From Phototrophicus methaneseepsis (GTDB taxonomy: Bacteria; Chloroflexota; Anaerolineae; Aggregatilineales; Phototrophicaceae), in the NCBI RefSeq assembly GCF_015500095.1, contig NZ_CP062983.1:1612001-1676000 (forward strand): a stretch of DNA of 64,000 bases, read 5' to 3'. Of the stretch, positions 46,029-55,605 are shown piece by piece (position 1 is the stretch's first letter; each line of letters opens with the position of its first letter). Below the pieces are notes generated by a model, which saw only the letters and a program-made list of their open reading frames with translations, was not told the DNA's origin and did no database searches. The translations under genes were made by a program, and so were the position numbers.

Positions 46029-46238
46029 CTAAGCTTCGTCAAGCCATTCGTTGATCTGCTTGCGGGCTTCTTCACGGGCGATGCCATAGCGTTCCTGAAT
46101 TTTGCCTTCAAGCTGTTCCAGCTCACCATTCACTTCTGCGACATCGTCATCGGTCAATTCGCCCCAGCGCTCACGAACGCTACCGGTGAATTGCTTCCAT
46201 TGTCCCTTGATCTGTTCCCATTTATCACTGATTGCCAT
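46029..46238 (-). CDS. CsbD-family general stress protein
   Basis: This 69-aa protein matches the CsbD/YjbJ pattern: WEQIKGQWKQFTGSVRERWGELTDDD, then VNGELEQLEGKIQERYGIAREEARKQI (regions named, not full sequence). Members are small, abundant, hydrophilic proteins induced by general stress. ATG 46238 has AGGAGGCCAT as ribosome-binding site. It is transcribed alone. Confidence 0.93.
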   Translation of the reverse strand: MAISDKWEQIKGQWKQFTGSVRERWGELTDDDVAEVNGELEQLEGKIQERYGIAREEARKQINEWLDEA

Positions 46239-46508
46239 GATATGGCCTCCTATTTATCCCACTAACCTATTTGATGAGATTACTTTATCTAAGCTATATG
46301 AGACGCATCCCTTGCTTATATAGAACTCTCGTAAGAGTCCGTTAAGGCAGGACTTATATTGTCTGGGGTCATCATCGTTAGTTGAGCGACTTATGAGCGC
46401 GTTATAACGAATTATGTTGATGCTCCTACACAGCCCTCAGATGTTATGTATTCAACCCGGTTTAAATGGGTATGCATGATTCAATTTATTGTGGAATGGA
46501 GCGCCCCT

Positions 46509-47192
46509 ATGAAGCGTTTATCACATTTAAAAATAACGAGTTTGATCGTTATGGTTGCGATGGCCTTTTTTGTGTTGATTGGCTGTACGCCGGAAGAAAC
46601 TGTTTCTGAGGATATACCGCCGGTCGATAACATCCCTGCTGAAGGGGCCGATGTCACGGTTGATGAATCCGAGATGACAGATGCGAGCCTTGGCATTGAT
46701 GAAAATGCTCAGCCGGATACGATGAGCGAACAGAGCGCGATGTCCTCTACAGATGATGACCGCGGTATTACGATGGTCGTCAATAATGTGTATGTCGATG
46801 AAGAAAATTCATTACGCATTGTCGTTTACTTCCAGAGTGCGGATGGCGAAGACCACGATGTGACGTTCTCCTCTGACGACTTCGTCTTGCTGTCGCCGGA
46901 TGGCGTCCAGAATAGCCCTGTTATGGCAGATGGCTCGCTGGAAGACATAACCATCTCAGTAGATTCATCTGACGCAGTTGAATTAGAGTATGCTGCCCTG
47001 GATCCTTCGGAAACATATGTCTTGCAGGTCCCCGGCTTTGACGATATGACCATTGATGCTTCAGCATCACAGGATGTCAATGTTGACGTCCCACAGCCCA
47101 ACCCACCAGAAGCGAATCCCAACGTCGATGTTGATACGCGTGAAGACAACGACACCAATTCAGAGACAAATACATCCACGACAGGGGATTAA
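46509..47192 (+). CDS. Predicted lipoprotein of unknown function
   Basis: From ATG 46509 the protein has 227 aa. It has a type-II signal peptide with lipobox FVLIGC (Cys26), then a very acidic, Asp/Glu/Ser-rich linker (about 27-85), a beta-rich domain (ITMVVNNVYVDEENSLRIVVYF onward) and a disordered Pro/Asp/Asn/Thr tail. GGAG eight bases before the ATG favours this start over an upstream in-frame ATG 46446. The middle region resembles an extracellular immunoglobulin-like or DUF4352-type fold, which is only a guess. It precedes the ATP-grasp operon by 324 bases. Confidence 0.75.
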   Translation: MKRLSHLKITSLIVMVAMAFFVLIGCTPEETVSEDIPPVDNIPAEGADVTVDESEMTDASLGIDENAQPDTMSEQSAMSSTDDDRGITMVVNNVYVDEENSLRIVVYFQSADGEDHDVTFSSDDFVLLSPDGVQNSPVMADGSLEDITISVDSSDAVELEYAALDPSETYVLQVPGFDDMTIDASASQDVNVDVPQPNPPEANPNVDVDTREDNDTNSETNTSTTGD

Positions 47193-47516
47193 CTCAAAAA
47201 GCGATAGCAGAGCATAGCCGTGGGGGCTATCAACAGACATTCCTATAATACAGAGCATAAGGCTGGTGAAATGCCAGTCTTATGTCTGTAAGGAAGCCAT
47301 ATTAGAGAGTTTACTCAACTGCAATTGCATAATTTAGTGTGTTTTGATGAGGCGAGATGGTTTAAGACTTGTCACAATCTACCATGAGATGACAGCCTGA
47401 GCCCTAAAATAAGCAACCCCAACACCTAGCAGGTATCACGACAGGTATCAGACGATGTACGTTGGCACGTCATATCATCTCATCCCAGAATTATCGTCAC
47501 ATCCGGGGAAGTTCAT
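47193..47516. other. Intergenic region with a hairpin before the ATP-grasp operon
   Basis: A hairpin of CATAAGGCTGG and CCAGTCTTATG (47256-47284, one G-U pair) probably ends the lipoprotein transcript, and a smaller dyad ATAGCC/GGCTAT lies near 47213. The rest should hold the promoter of the ATP-grasp operon. No gene is seen. Confidence 0.55.
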
Positions 47517-48965
47517 ATGTCGGTTTTAGCCACCTTACTAGAACGCTACAACATTCACGAATACGCCTTTGATGAGACGTTCGATATTGATGGGCGACCA
47601 CGGCCTCAATACCGAGCACTGGTGGAAAAGCTCGCTGAACTCAGCGCTGATGAATTGTCTTACCGCCAGCAAGCCTCTGACGCAACATTCCTCAACCAGG
47701 GGATTACGTTCACGGTTTACAGCGATTCCCAAGGGACAGAGCGCACATTCCCATTTGATTTGCTGCCGCGCATCCTCACCGGGCACGAATGGGAACTCAT
47801 CGAGACGGGTTTAACGCAGCGTATTTATGCGCTGAACATGTTTTTGCATGATATTTACCACGAAGGGCACATCTTTAAGGAAAAAGTCATTCCTTATGAC
47901 CTCGTGGCTTCCAGCCGTCACTATCGCCGCGAAATGCGTGATGTGGATGTGCCGTTGCAGACGTATGTCTCTATCTGCGGCACCGACCTCATCCGCTTAC
48001 CGGATGGTGAATTTGCTGTGCTGGAAGATAACCTGCGCGTACCTAGCGGCGTTTCGTATATGCTGGCAAACCGCCAGGTTACCAAAAACGTCTTCCCGAC
48101 GTTGTTTAATAATTATGGCGTGCGCCCTGTGGACCAATACGCTCAGGCGCTTTTGAGTACGCTGGAATCGCTGACACCGCATCTTGAAAATCCAACTGTC
48201 GTCTTGCTGACGCCAGGTGTGTTCAACTCAGCTTATTATGAGCACACTTTCCTTGCTCGCCAGATGGGGATTGAACTTGTCGAAGGCCGTGATTTGCTCG
48301 TGCACGATAACGTCGTTTATATGCGCACGACCAGCGGCTTAAAGCGCGTTGATATTATTTATCGCCGTATTGATGATGATTTTCTGGATGCGCTCATCTT
48401 CCGGCCAGATTCTACACTGGGGGTAAACGGCCTCTTTAATGCCTATCGCTCTGGCAATGTCGTTCTGGCGAATGCGGTTGGTACAGGTATCGCCGATGAC
48501 AAAGCGGTCTATGCTTATGTGCCGGATATCATCCGTTTTTACTTGGATGAAGAGCCGATTTTGCAAAATGTCGAGACGTATGTGCTCAACGATGAAAAGC
48601 ATCGAGAGCACGTCATCGCCAATATTGATAAGATGGTCGTCAAGGCTGTGGGCGAGGCCGGCGGTTATGGCATGTTAATCGGGCCACACAGCACCCGGCA
48701 GGAACAACACGATTTTGTCGAGCGCATCAACGCTAACCCGCGTAATTACATCGCACAGCCGACGCTGGCACTTTCTGTTGCGCCTTGTTTTGTCGATATG
48801 CAGGTCGAAGCGCGTCATATCGACCTCAGGCCGTTTATCCTCAGCGGGCAGCGTACGACCATTGTACCCGGCGGCCTGACGCGCGTTGCATTGCGGCGCG
48901 GTTCCCTGGTCGTCAATTCATCACAGGGCGGCGGTAGTAAAGATACGTGGGTGCTCTATGAGTAA
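47517..48965 (+). CDS. Circularly permuted ATP-grasp protein (type 2, DUF404/DUF407)
   Basis: This 482-aa protein has the conserved order of COG2308: [27 protein letters not shown] near residue 75, FLHDIYHEG near 108, [34 protein letters not shown] near 152, [25 protein letters not shown] near 260, and [15 protein letters not shown] near 375 (segments given as locators). ATP-grasp ligases join a carboxylate to an amine, and genome analyses link this family to peptide or amide formation. Its stop overlaps the alpha-E gene (ATGAGTAA). No substrate is known. Confidence 0.92.
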   Translation: MSVLATLLERYNIHEYAFDETFDIDGRPRPQYRALVEKLAELSADELSYRQQASDATFLNQGITFTVYSDSQGTERTFPFDLLPRILTGHEWELIETGLTQRIYALNMFLHDIYHEGHIFKEKVIPYDLVASSRHYRREMRDVDVPLQTYVSICGTDLIRLPDGEFAVLEDNLRVPSGVSYMLANRQVTKNVFPTLFNNYGVRPVDQYAQALLSTLESLTPHLENPTVVLLTPGVFNSAYYEHTFLARQMGIELVEGRDLLVHDNVVYMRTTSGLKRVDIIYRRIDDDFLDALIFRPDSTLGVNGLFNAYRSGNVVLANAVGTGIADDKAVYAYVPDIIRFYLDEEPILQNVETYVLNDEKHREHVIANIDKMVVKAVGEAGGYGMLIGPHSTRQEQHDFVERINANPRNYIAQPTLALSVAPCFVDMQVEARHIDLRPFILSGQRTTIVPGGLTRVALRRGSLVVNSSQGGGSKDTWVLYE

Positions 48966-49920
48966 TCAACAAACGATGCTCTCTCGTGTGGCGGATAGCC
49001 TCTATTGGATGAGCCGCTACCTGGAACGTGCTGAACACACCGGGCGTCTGTTGGATGTGCATCTGAATTCCACGTTGGACGCCCCTAAAAAAGAAGAACT
49101 GGCGCGTATTCACCGCTTACAACAGTGCCTTTCTGTGGCCCCCAATGGTATTGATACGACTGAGGGCCTGTTGGAGCACTTCACATTTGCGGCAGATGAC
49201 ACGACGACGATCATCACCAACGTGACGCTCGCTCGTGAAAACGCCCGCCAGATCCGTGAACAACTCAGTTCTGAGATGTGGACGCAGTTGAATACGCTTT
49301 ACCTGAGTGTATTAGCGGCGCGGTCCAGCGGGCTGTGGCGCTCTGCACCGCATGATTTCTATATTATGGTCAAAGAAGGGGCGCATCTGTTCCAGGGGAT
49401 TACGGATGCTACCATGAATCACGGGCAGGGTTGGCACTTCATCCAGATTGGGCGCTACCTGGAACGCGCGCTCAATTTGCTGAACCTGCTTTATGTCCAT
49501 TTCCAGGATGAAACCTGGTTAGAACGTGGCGATGTCGGTACGCAGCGCTATTTTGAACTCGTCGCGATTCTGAAATCCGTCACAGCTTTTGAAGCGTACT
49601 GTAAAGTCTATAATCCGAACTTGCAGTCGCGCTGGATTGCGGAATTCTTGCTCTTTAACGAGGCATTCCCCCGTTCGCTGCGCTTTTGTGTGGATACAAT
49701 CCAGGCTTCTTTGCTGACCCTGGCAGATGCGACTCAGCGCAATCGTGGGACGCGCCTATATCGTGCTTCTGGCAGGTTGCAGTCCAGCCTCAGTTATGAT
49801 GAGATCAGTGACATTACGGATTTACGCGCTTATATCAGCAGTGTTAAAGAACAACTACTGGATATTCACGTCATGCTATACGGTACTTTTGTCAACTATC
49901 CCATTGAAACAGCACTCTAA
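48958..49920 (+). CDS. Alpha-E domain protein (DUF403)
   Basis: This 320-aa all-helical protein begins [34 protein letters not shown], the highly conserved alpha-E signature [16 protein letters not shown] 48958 overlaps the ATP-grasp stop by eight bases; the frame runs 24 codons further upstream inside that gene but without a start signal. [16 protein letters not shown] repeats the motif around residue 170. It always travels with the ATP-grasp and transglutaminase genes and is thought to be a partner of the ligase; no activity is established. Confidence 0.92.
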   Translation: MSNQQTMLSRVADSLYWMSRYLERAEHTGRLLDVHLNSTLDAPKKEELARIHRLQQCLSVAPNGIDTTEGLLEHFTFAADDTTTIITNVTLARENARQIREQLSSEMWTQLNTLYLSVLAARSSGLWRSAPHDFYIMVKEGAHLFQGITDATMNHGQGWHFIQIGRYLERALNLLNLLYVHFQDETWLERGDVGTQRYFELVAILKSVTAFEAYCKVYNPNLQSRWIAEFLLFNEAFPRSLRFCVDTIQASLLTLADATQRNRGTRLYRASGRLQSSLSYDEISDITDLRAYISSVKEQLLDIHVMLYGTFVNYPIETAL

Positions 49921-49932
49921 GAATCTCAGCCT

Positions 49933-50871
49933 ATGTATTATGCCGTCTCTCACCTCACTATCTACAAATACAGCGCGCCCGTTACGGATAGCGTAATGGA
50001 ATTACGCGTGCAGCCGCGCACAGATGATATTCAGCGGTGCGTGCGTTTTAACCTGGATGTACGCCCTAAGGCGACATCTTCTATGCATCGCGATTACCTG
50101 GGGAACATCATTCATAACTTTGATGTCCCCTCAGCGCATGAGCGGCTGGCCCTTAAAGCGGAATCCGTCGTCGAGATTGGCATCGTGCCAGAGGTTCCCG
50201 ATTCGATGGATGAAAGCGCCTGGGAAGCGCTTGATGCTGCAACAGCGAGTGATCGCGATTTGTATGACATGCTCCTGCCAGGGCAATTTACAAAATCGAC
50301 AGCGCTGTTAGAACAATTCGCCAAAGAGATTGACTGGCGGCGACGTGGTGATCCTCTCTCGCTCGTTCGGGAGCTGACGGCGGCGATTTATAATGCCTTC
50401 GACTATGAATCCCATGTGACGCGGGTTGATTCCCCTATTGATGTGGCACTGGCGGCACGCGGTGGCGTTTGCCAGGATTTCACCCATATCATGCTCACGC
50501 TGACGCGCCAATTGGGTATTCCGAGCCGCTATGTGAGCGGCTACCTGTTTCACCGGGATGATCGCTCCGACGAGGATGCTTCTCATGCTTGGGTAGAGTG
50601 TTGGCTGCCCGGCCTGGGATGGATTGGCTTGGACCCGACGAATAACCTCATTGTTGGCGACCGCCACATCCGCGTCACTGTCGCGCAGGATTATGCGACA
50701 GCAGCACCTTCTAAGGGTGTGTTTAAAGGCGGTGCTGAAACAGAACTAGAGGTGCGCGTGATGGTTGCCAAGCTCGATACGGTCCCTGTTGAGGAGAGCA
50801 CACTTGCGCCGGATATGATCTTGCCTCAGTTTGGTTACGCCACAGAATCTCAGCAACAGCAGCAGCAATAG
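49933..50871 (+). CDS. Transglutaminase-like cysteine protease family protein
   Basis: This 312-aa protein has an N-terminal bacterial transglutaminase-associated beta domain (residues 1-90, YYAVSHLTIYKYSAPVTDSV) and a transglutaminase core with the catalytic triad Cys180 (GGVCQDFTH), His218 (ASHAWVECW) and Asp234 (GLDPTNN). No signal peptide is present, so it works in the cytoplasm, probably as a peptidase or amidase for the product of the ATP-grasp partner. A glutamine-rich tail ends the protein. A terminator follows. Confidence 0.92.
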   Translation: MYYAVSHLTIYKYSAPVTDSVMELRVQPRTDDIQRCVRFNLDVRPKATSSMHRDYLGNIIHNFDVPSAHERLALKAESVVEIGIVPEVPDSMDESAWEALDAATASDRDLYDMLLPGQFTKSTALLEQFAKEIDWRRRGDPLSLVRELTAAIYNAFDYESHVTRVDSPIDVALAARGGVCQDFTHIMLTLTRQLGIPSRYVSGYLFHRDDRSDEDASHAWVECWLPGLGWIGLDPTNNLIVGDRHIRVTVAQDYATAAPSKGVFKGGAETELEVRVMVAKLDTVPVEESTLAPDMILPQFGYATESQQQQQQ

Positions 50872-50900
50872 CCCCAGCACATCGTTGAATCGCAACTCTT

Positions 50901-50931
50901 GCCCGCTATCCATGTGATGAGCGGGCTTTTT
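50901..50931 (+). terminator. Terminator of the ATP-grasp operon
   Basis: GCCCGCT and AGCGGGC pair over a 12-base loop and are followed by TTTTTG. Confidence 0.8.
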
Positions 50932-51069
50932 GTTTAGGCTAGTTGACGCTTCGTCGTCGGCCTTTTTAAGAGGCCAATATATCGCCGCAACCACAGCATT
51001 CCTGGCGATTTGTTCGTTATTGTTCGGATTAACTTGACAGCCCACTTATCTGACGTTAAGATAAGCACA

Positions 51070-51103
51070 GTTACGGTAACGTTTCATCCCGTTACTTTGT
51101 AAC
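51070..51103. promoter_or_regulatory. Tandem GTTAC-n-GTAAC operator-like sites
   Basis: GTTAC-g-GTAAC at 51070-51080 and GTTAC-ttt-GTAAC at 51091-51103 are two neighbouring dyads. The sequence GTTACGGTAACGTT (51070-51083) recurs exactly, inverted, at 60282-60295. They lie about 150-180 bases upstream of the LacI gene and are probable LacI-family operators. Confidence 0.65.
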
Positions 51104-51178
51104 GGTCCTTGCGATGAAGTTCAGCATTTTATATATAATTTTGTAGCACAAACCGGGTTTACTCGTTACAATAAAATT

Positions 51179-51202
51179 GTTCATGGAACCTGTTCCATGA
51201 AC
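51179..51202. promoter_or_regulatory. 24-base palindromic operator before the LacI gene
   Basis: GTTCATGGAAC (51179-51189) and GTTCCATGAAC (51192-51202) are perfect 11-base complements with two bases between. It lies 48 bases upstream of the TTG start, a position suited to autoregulation. The sequence differs from the GTTAC-type sites nearby, so a second regulator is possible. Confidence 0.7.
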
Positions 51203-51249
51203 GTTGCGATAAAGATAAACTAGTACACTTATTTTTGTTAGGAAAACTC

Positions 51250-52317
51250 TTGTCTAAAGTGCCGACTTTGCGCGATGTAGCAGAATATGCGGACGTCTCC
51301 TTAGGGACGGCATCACGCGCACTCAATAACAAGAATAACGTCCTCCCGGAAACGCGTTCTCGTGTGTTACGCGCGGCTTCAGACCTCGGTTATAAGCTCC
51401 AAATTCGTGTTCCTTCTGCGGTGACTAGCAAGCTAAATACCATCGGCGTGATCGTCAAACGCGATCCGCGTGACATCCTTGAAGTAGATCAATTTAGTTA
51501 TGGCGTCCTTTCCGGCATTGAAGATGAATGCCGCCGATTGGGGCTGAATGCGATGTTTTCCACAGTGCCGGTTGATATTTACAGCCATGCACTGGATACA
51601 TCTCCCATCCTCAACGAGCCTTCAGTTGATGGGCTGGTCATTGTTGGGGCTGTCTTTGACGATGCCGAATTGTGCGACCAGCTACCCCGCAAGATGCCTA
51701 TTGTCTTTGTGGATGGGGCTGCTTGCTGCAAACAATTTGATTCTGTACTTGTTGATAACTACACCAGCGCTTATGACATGGTGTCCTATCTCATCTCAAA
51801 AGGCCACCAGAAGATCGCCCTCATCGGTAGTGCCCTGCAAGACAATGAGCATCCCAGCATTCGCGCACGTCGCCTTGGGTATCAGCAGGCCCTGCGCGAT
51901 CACGATCTATACAATCCCGCCTATATGGTGAAGAGCTCACTTTTAAAGCATATTGCTCGTGAGAGCACGCGCGACCTCCTCAATGAATACCCGGACGTCA
52001 CGGCCATCTTTGCCTGTATCGACCTGATTGCTTTTGAAATCATGGAAGAAATTAAGGATATGGGCTTATCTGTACCGGATGATATTTCCGTGGTGGGCTT
52101 TGATGATGTCGCCTCCGCCGCCAAGACGATTCCTTCATTGACGACGGTCCACGTGGATCGTGCCCTGATGGGCGTATTAGCGGTGCGGCGTTTATATGAC
52201 CGAGCGACCAGTATGGACGGTGTGTCCGTCAAGACGGTCATCGGCACGCGCATGATCTTGCGCGATAGTGTGAAATCTCGCGTCCTGTCGAAGAAGCAGC
52301 ATATCGACAGGTGTTAA
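51250..52317 (+). CDS. LacI-family transcriptional regulator
   Basis: This 355-aa repressor starts with the HTH TLRDVAEYADVSLGTASRALN and the hinge helix region RVLRAASDLGYKL, followed by a sugar-sensor domain with VVGFDDVASAAKTIPSLTTVHV near residue 280. TTG 51250 is the likely start because AGGA lies six bases before it; a TTG five codons upstream is weaker. It is directly upstream of the oligosaccharide-type importer, which it probably controls. Confidence 0.9.
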   Translation: MSKVPTLRDVAEYADVSLGTASRALNNKNNVLPETRSRVLRAASDLGYKLQIRVPSAVTSKLNTIGVIVKRDPRDILEVDQFSYGVLSGIEDECRRLGLNAMFSTVPVDIYSHALDTSPILNEPSVDGLVIVGAVFDDAELCDQLPRKMPIVFVDGAACCKQFDSVLVDNYTSAYDMVSYLISKGHQKIALIGSALQDNEHPSIRARRLGYQQALRDHDLYNPAYMVKSSLLKHIARESTRDLLNEYPDVTAIFACIDLIAFEIMEEIKDMGLSVPDDISVVGFDDVASAAKTIPSLTTVHVDRALMGVLAVRRLYDRATSMDGVSVKTVIGTRMILRDSVKSRVLSKKQHIDRC

Positions 52318-52553
52318 ATCCTTGTATCAATGACAGGTGATGACTGGGGAACTGCAACGCGGATGAAGCGACCAAACTTACACCCCGCGCAGACAGTCCC
52401 CGGCAGCCATCGTTAAAGGAGGTGCATCGCCGAACAGTACGTCTCTACATCCGGTTTCGATGAACACGCCCGTTGCTACTTTAACAAACGCAATATGTAG
52501 TAACAAGTGTTCGCAAACAATGGCCCTATATTAATTTCTTGGAGGTCTTTTAA

Positions 52554-54494
52554 ATGAGAAAGTTTTCTTTTGTTTTCCTACTGACACTGTTACTTGCCCT
52601 GATGGGAACAACTGTCCTGTCACAGGATATGATGTATAACGAGTCGCCTATGTTGGCCGCACAGGTCGAAGCTGGCGAACTCCCCGCCGTTGAAGAACGT
52701 CTGCCGTCCAATCCCACTGTCGTCACGCCGCTTAATGAAGTTGGGCAATATGGTGGTGCGATGCGGGTTGGCTTTGTAGGGGATAACCCGGGTTGGGGCG
52801 GCATGTGGTATGTCGCAGGCTGGGAAAACCTGGTTTCCTGGGCGCCGGATTTCTCCGGTATTGTGCCGAACATCGCTGAAAGTTGGGAAATTAGTGACGA
52901 TGTTCGCGAATATACCTTCCACCTGCGCGAAGGTATGAAGTGGTCCGATGGTGAACCCTTCACCGCAGACGACATCATGTTCTACATTGAAGATGTCCTT
53001 TTCAATGAAGAACTGACCATTGGCGGGCCTACTGCGGACTGGCTGCCGCGTGAAGGTGCGGATGAGTTCACCGCTGAAAAGATTGATGACTACACCGTGA
53101 AGTTCACCTTCGCGAACCCTTACGGCACTTTCCTGTTCACGCTGGCACAGTGGAACGGTCGCCATATGACCTGGTTCCCCAAGCACTGGCTCTCACAGTA
53201 TCATGCAGATTATAACGAAAATGTGGATGAACTGGTCGCACAGGAAGATGGTGTTGAGAACTGGGTCGGCCTGTTTAACAAGATGGCTTCTGGCCCGACG
53301 GATGACACCAATAACTACTTTAACATCATTGGCCGTCCGCTCCTCTTCCCCTGGATTCCGAGCACTGTGCTGGGCGGCAACACCCAGATGAACATGGTTC
53401 GCAATCCGTACTACTTCAAGGTCGATACAGAGGGCAACCAACTGCCGTATATTGATGAACTCGTCGGTGTTTCTTACCAGGATAACGAAGCACGTACCCT
53501 GGCGATGATCAATGGCGACCTCGATTACGTCAAGGACCCCGGTGATAATCGTATTCTCTACTTCGACGCCATGGATAGCGGCGCACCGATTAACATCAGT
53601 GCTGCCATCTCCGATGGTGGTAACACCAACTCGATTCAATTCAATCGTAATACAGAAGACCCGGCGATTGCTGAGATGTTCCAGGACATCAACTTCCGCA
53701 TTGGTATGTCTTACGCCATCAACCGAGAAGAAATTATAGAAATTGTGCATCTCGGCCAGGGCACGCCGGCCCAGGTTGCCCCGCTAGAAAGTTCCCCGCT
53801 TTACAACGAACAGCTTGCGACACAATACGTCGAATATGATGTCGACAGCGCAAATGAATACCTGGATATGGTCATTCCAGACCGTGGTGATGATGGGTAT
53901 CGCCTCAGCCCGGATGGTGAGCCGATGACGCTCATCTTCACCGTGCCGAATAACCTGTCTTATGGCTCGAACTGGGTACAGGTCGCGGAACTGCTCATTG
54001 GTTACTGGGATGCTGTTGGCGTTCGCGTTCAGTTGAACTCCATCGCTGATGACCAGTTCACAGAGCAGTACGAATCCAACAATATCCAGATCACCATGTA
54101 TACGGGTGAAGGTGGCGCAGGCCTGACGGGTATGCTCGACCCACGTTACTACGTCCCCGGCGAATTGTTCGGCCTGTATGGTAACGGCTGGTACTTCTGG
54201 TATGTGAATTCCCAGGAAGCAACCCAGGTGGAACCCCCTGAAGAAATTCAGGCGATCCGTCGCCAGTTCGAAGAAGTTGGCCGTCAGCCCAGCCAGGAAG
54301 CACAGGTTGAGGCCATGAAAGAGATCCTCCAGATTGCCGCAGATAACTTCTGGGTCATTGGTATCTCTCGTCCTGGTCCTGGCTTCCAGCCATATAACAC
54401 GCGCATCGGCAACCAGCCATCAGAATGGATTGCTGGCTGGATCGAAGGCGTACAGAAGATTAAGTACCCAGAACAATGGTACATCATCGAATAA
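52554..54494 (+). CDS. ABC importer substrate-binding protein, family 5 (Opp/Dpp class)
   Basis: This 646-aa periplasmic-type protein has a signal peptide (FVFLLTLLLALMGTTVLSQ) and the SBP_bac_5 layout: IVPNIAESWEISDDVREYTFHLREGMKWSDGEPFTADDI near residue 102 is the family hallmark (locator). Ribosome-binding site GGAGG precedes the ATG. Genes for two permeases and two ATPases follow, making a complete importer. Opp/Dpp-class importers often carry oligosaccharides in polysaccharide-degrading bacteria; the GH8 gene and LacI regulators here point to xylo-oligosaccharides rather than peptides. Confidence 0.93.
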   Translation: MRKFSFVFLLTLLLALMGTTVLSQDMMYNESPMLAAQVEAGELPAVEERLPSNPTVVTPLNEVGQYGGAMRVGFVGDNPGWGGMWYVAGWENLVSWAPDFSGIVPNIAESWEISDDVREYTFHLREGMKWSDGEPFTADDIMFYIEDVLFNEELTIGGPTADWLPREGADEFTAEKIDDYTVKFTFANPYGTFLFTLAQWNGRHMTWFPKHWLSQYHADYNENVDELVAQEDGVENWVGLFNKMASGPTDDTNNYFNIIGRPLLFPWIPSTVLGGNTQMNMVRNPYYFKVDTEGNQLPYIDELVGVSYQDNEARTLAMINGDLDYVKDPGDNRILYFDAMDSGAPINISAAISDGGNTNSIQFNRNTEDPAIAEMFQDINFRIGMSYAINREEIIEIVHLGQGTPAQVAPLESSPLYNEQLATQYVEYDVDSANEYLDMVIPDRGDDGYRLSPDGEPMTLIFTVPNNLSYGSNWVQVAELLIGYWDAVGVRVQLNSIADDQFTEQYESNNIQITMYTGEGGAGLTGMLDPRYYVPGELFGLYGNGWYFWYVNSQEATQVEPPEEIQAIRRQFEEVGRQPSQEAQVEAMKEILQIAADNFWVIGISRPGPGFQPYNTRIGNQPSEWIAGWIEGVQKIKYPEQWYIIE

Positions 54495-54604
54495 TCGAAT
54501 TGAGCAGTTTCTTGAGCAATCTCTAACGATTTGATTGGGCGGGGTAGGTCTGGCTACGTCGGGCCTGCTCCGCCGTCCACAAAATAGATTTAAGGAAAAC
54601 AATC

Positions 54605-55594
54605 GTGATCAGATTCCTTGGCCGTCGCACCCTTTACATGTTGCTGACAGTGTGGGTCATTTCGATTATTTCGTTTGTGCTGATTCAACTGCCCCCTGGC
54701 GACTATGTGACCAATCTCGTCTCTGAAATGATGGCGCAGGGAGCGGATAAAATCTCGCCAGAAGTTGTTAGCGCTTTGCGAGAGCAGTACGGCTTAAATG
54801 ACCCTGTTTACGTTCAATATTTTAAATGGATTCGCAATATCGTCCTGGAAGGCGACTTTGGCTATTCGCTGACATTTAAGCGAGATGCCGTAGAAATTAT
54901 TATGGAGCGCCTCCCGATGACGTTTATTCTGACAAGTGCATCTGTGATTTTTATATGGGCTGTGGCGCTGCCTGTGGGTATCTTCTCAGCTGTCAAACAA
55001 TATTCCATCGCAGACTATGTCGCCACGTTTGTTGGTTTCATCGGCCTCGCTGTGCCGAACTTCTTATTTGCGTTGATCTTGATGTACCTCAGTTATAAAT
55101 ATGGTGGCAAAGCCTTAATTGGCCTCTTTTCTGAGCAGTATGCAAATGCCCCCTGGAGCTGGGATAAGTTCCTGGATTTGCTCAATCACCTCTGGATACC
55201 TGTCATCATCATTGGTACCGCGGGTACGGCTGGCCTCATCCGGACGATGCGTGCCAATTTGCTGGATGAGTTGAACCGCCCTTATGTGGATGCCGCCCGC
55301 GCCAAAGGCCTACCGGAGACGCGCCTCATCTGGAAGTACCCGGTTCGTTATGCCCTGAACCCCTTCGTCAGCACGATTGGTTGGGTGCTGCCGCAGCTCG
55401 TCGCGGGGGAGGTGATCGTATCCATTGTATTGAACTTGCCAACTTCTGGCCCGGTGCTCTTTAACGCGCTGATGGACCAGGATATGTTCGTTGCAGCCGG
55501 GTTTATCCTCGTGCTGAGTGCATTAACCGTCGTGGGTACCTTCATTTCCGACGTTTTGTTGGCTGTGCTTGATCCCAGAATTCGATTAGCGTAA
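54605..55594 (+). CDS. ABC transporter permease, DppB/OppB type
   Basis: This 329-aa inner-membrane protein starts with GTG behind AAGGAAAA and begins MIRFLGRRTLYMLLTVWVISIISF, the standard first helix of the family. The ATPase-contact loop is at LNRPYVDAARAKGLPETRLIWKYPVRYALNP near residue 220 (locator). GDYVTNLV near 35 and a periplasmic loop precede the six-helix core. Second gene of the five-gene importer. Confidence 0.93.
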   Translation: MIRFLGRRTLYMLLTVWVISIISFVLIQLPPGDYVTNLVSEMMAQGADKISPEVVSALREQYGLNDPVYVQYFKWIRNIVLEGDFGYSLTFKRDAVEIIMERLPMTFILTSASVIFIWAVALPVGIFSAVKQYSIADYVATFVGFIGLAVPNFLFALILMYLSYKYGGKALIGLFSEQYANAPWSWDKFLDLLNHLWIPVIIIGTAGTAGLIRTMRANLLDELNRPYVDAARAKGLPETRLIWKYPVRYALNPFVSTIGWVLPQLVAGEVIVSIVLNLPTSGPVLFNALMDQDMFVAAGFILVLSALTVVGTFISDVLLAVLDPRIRLA

Positions 55595-55605
55595 GGACGA
55601 CAAAG

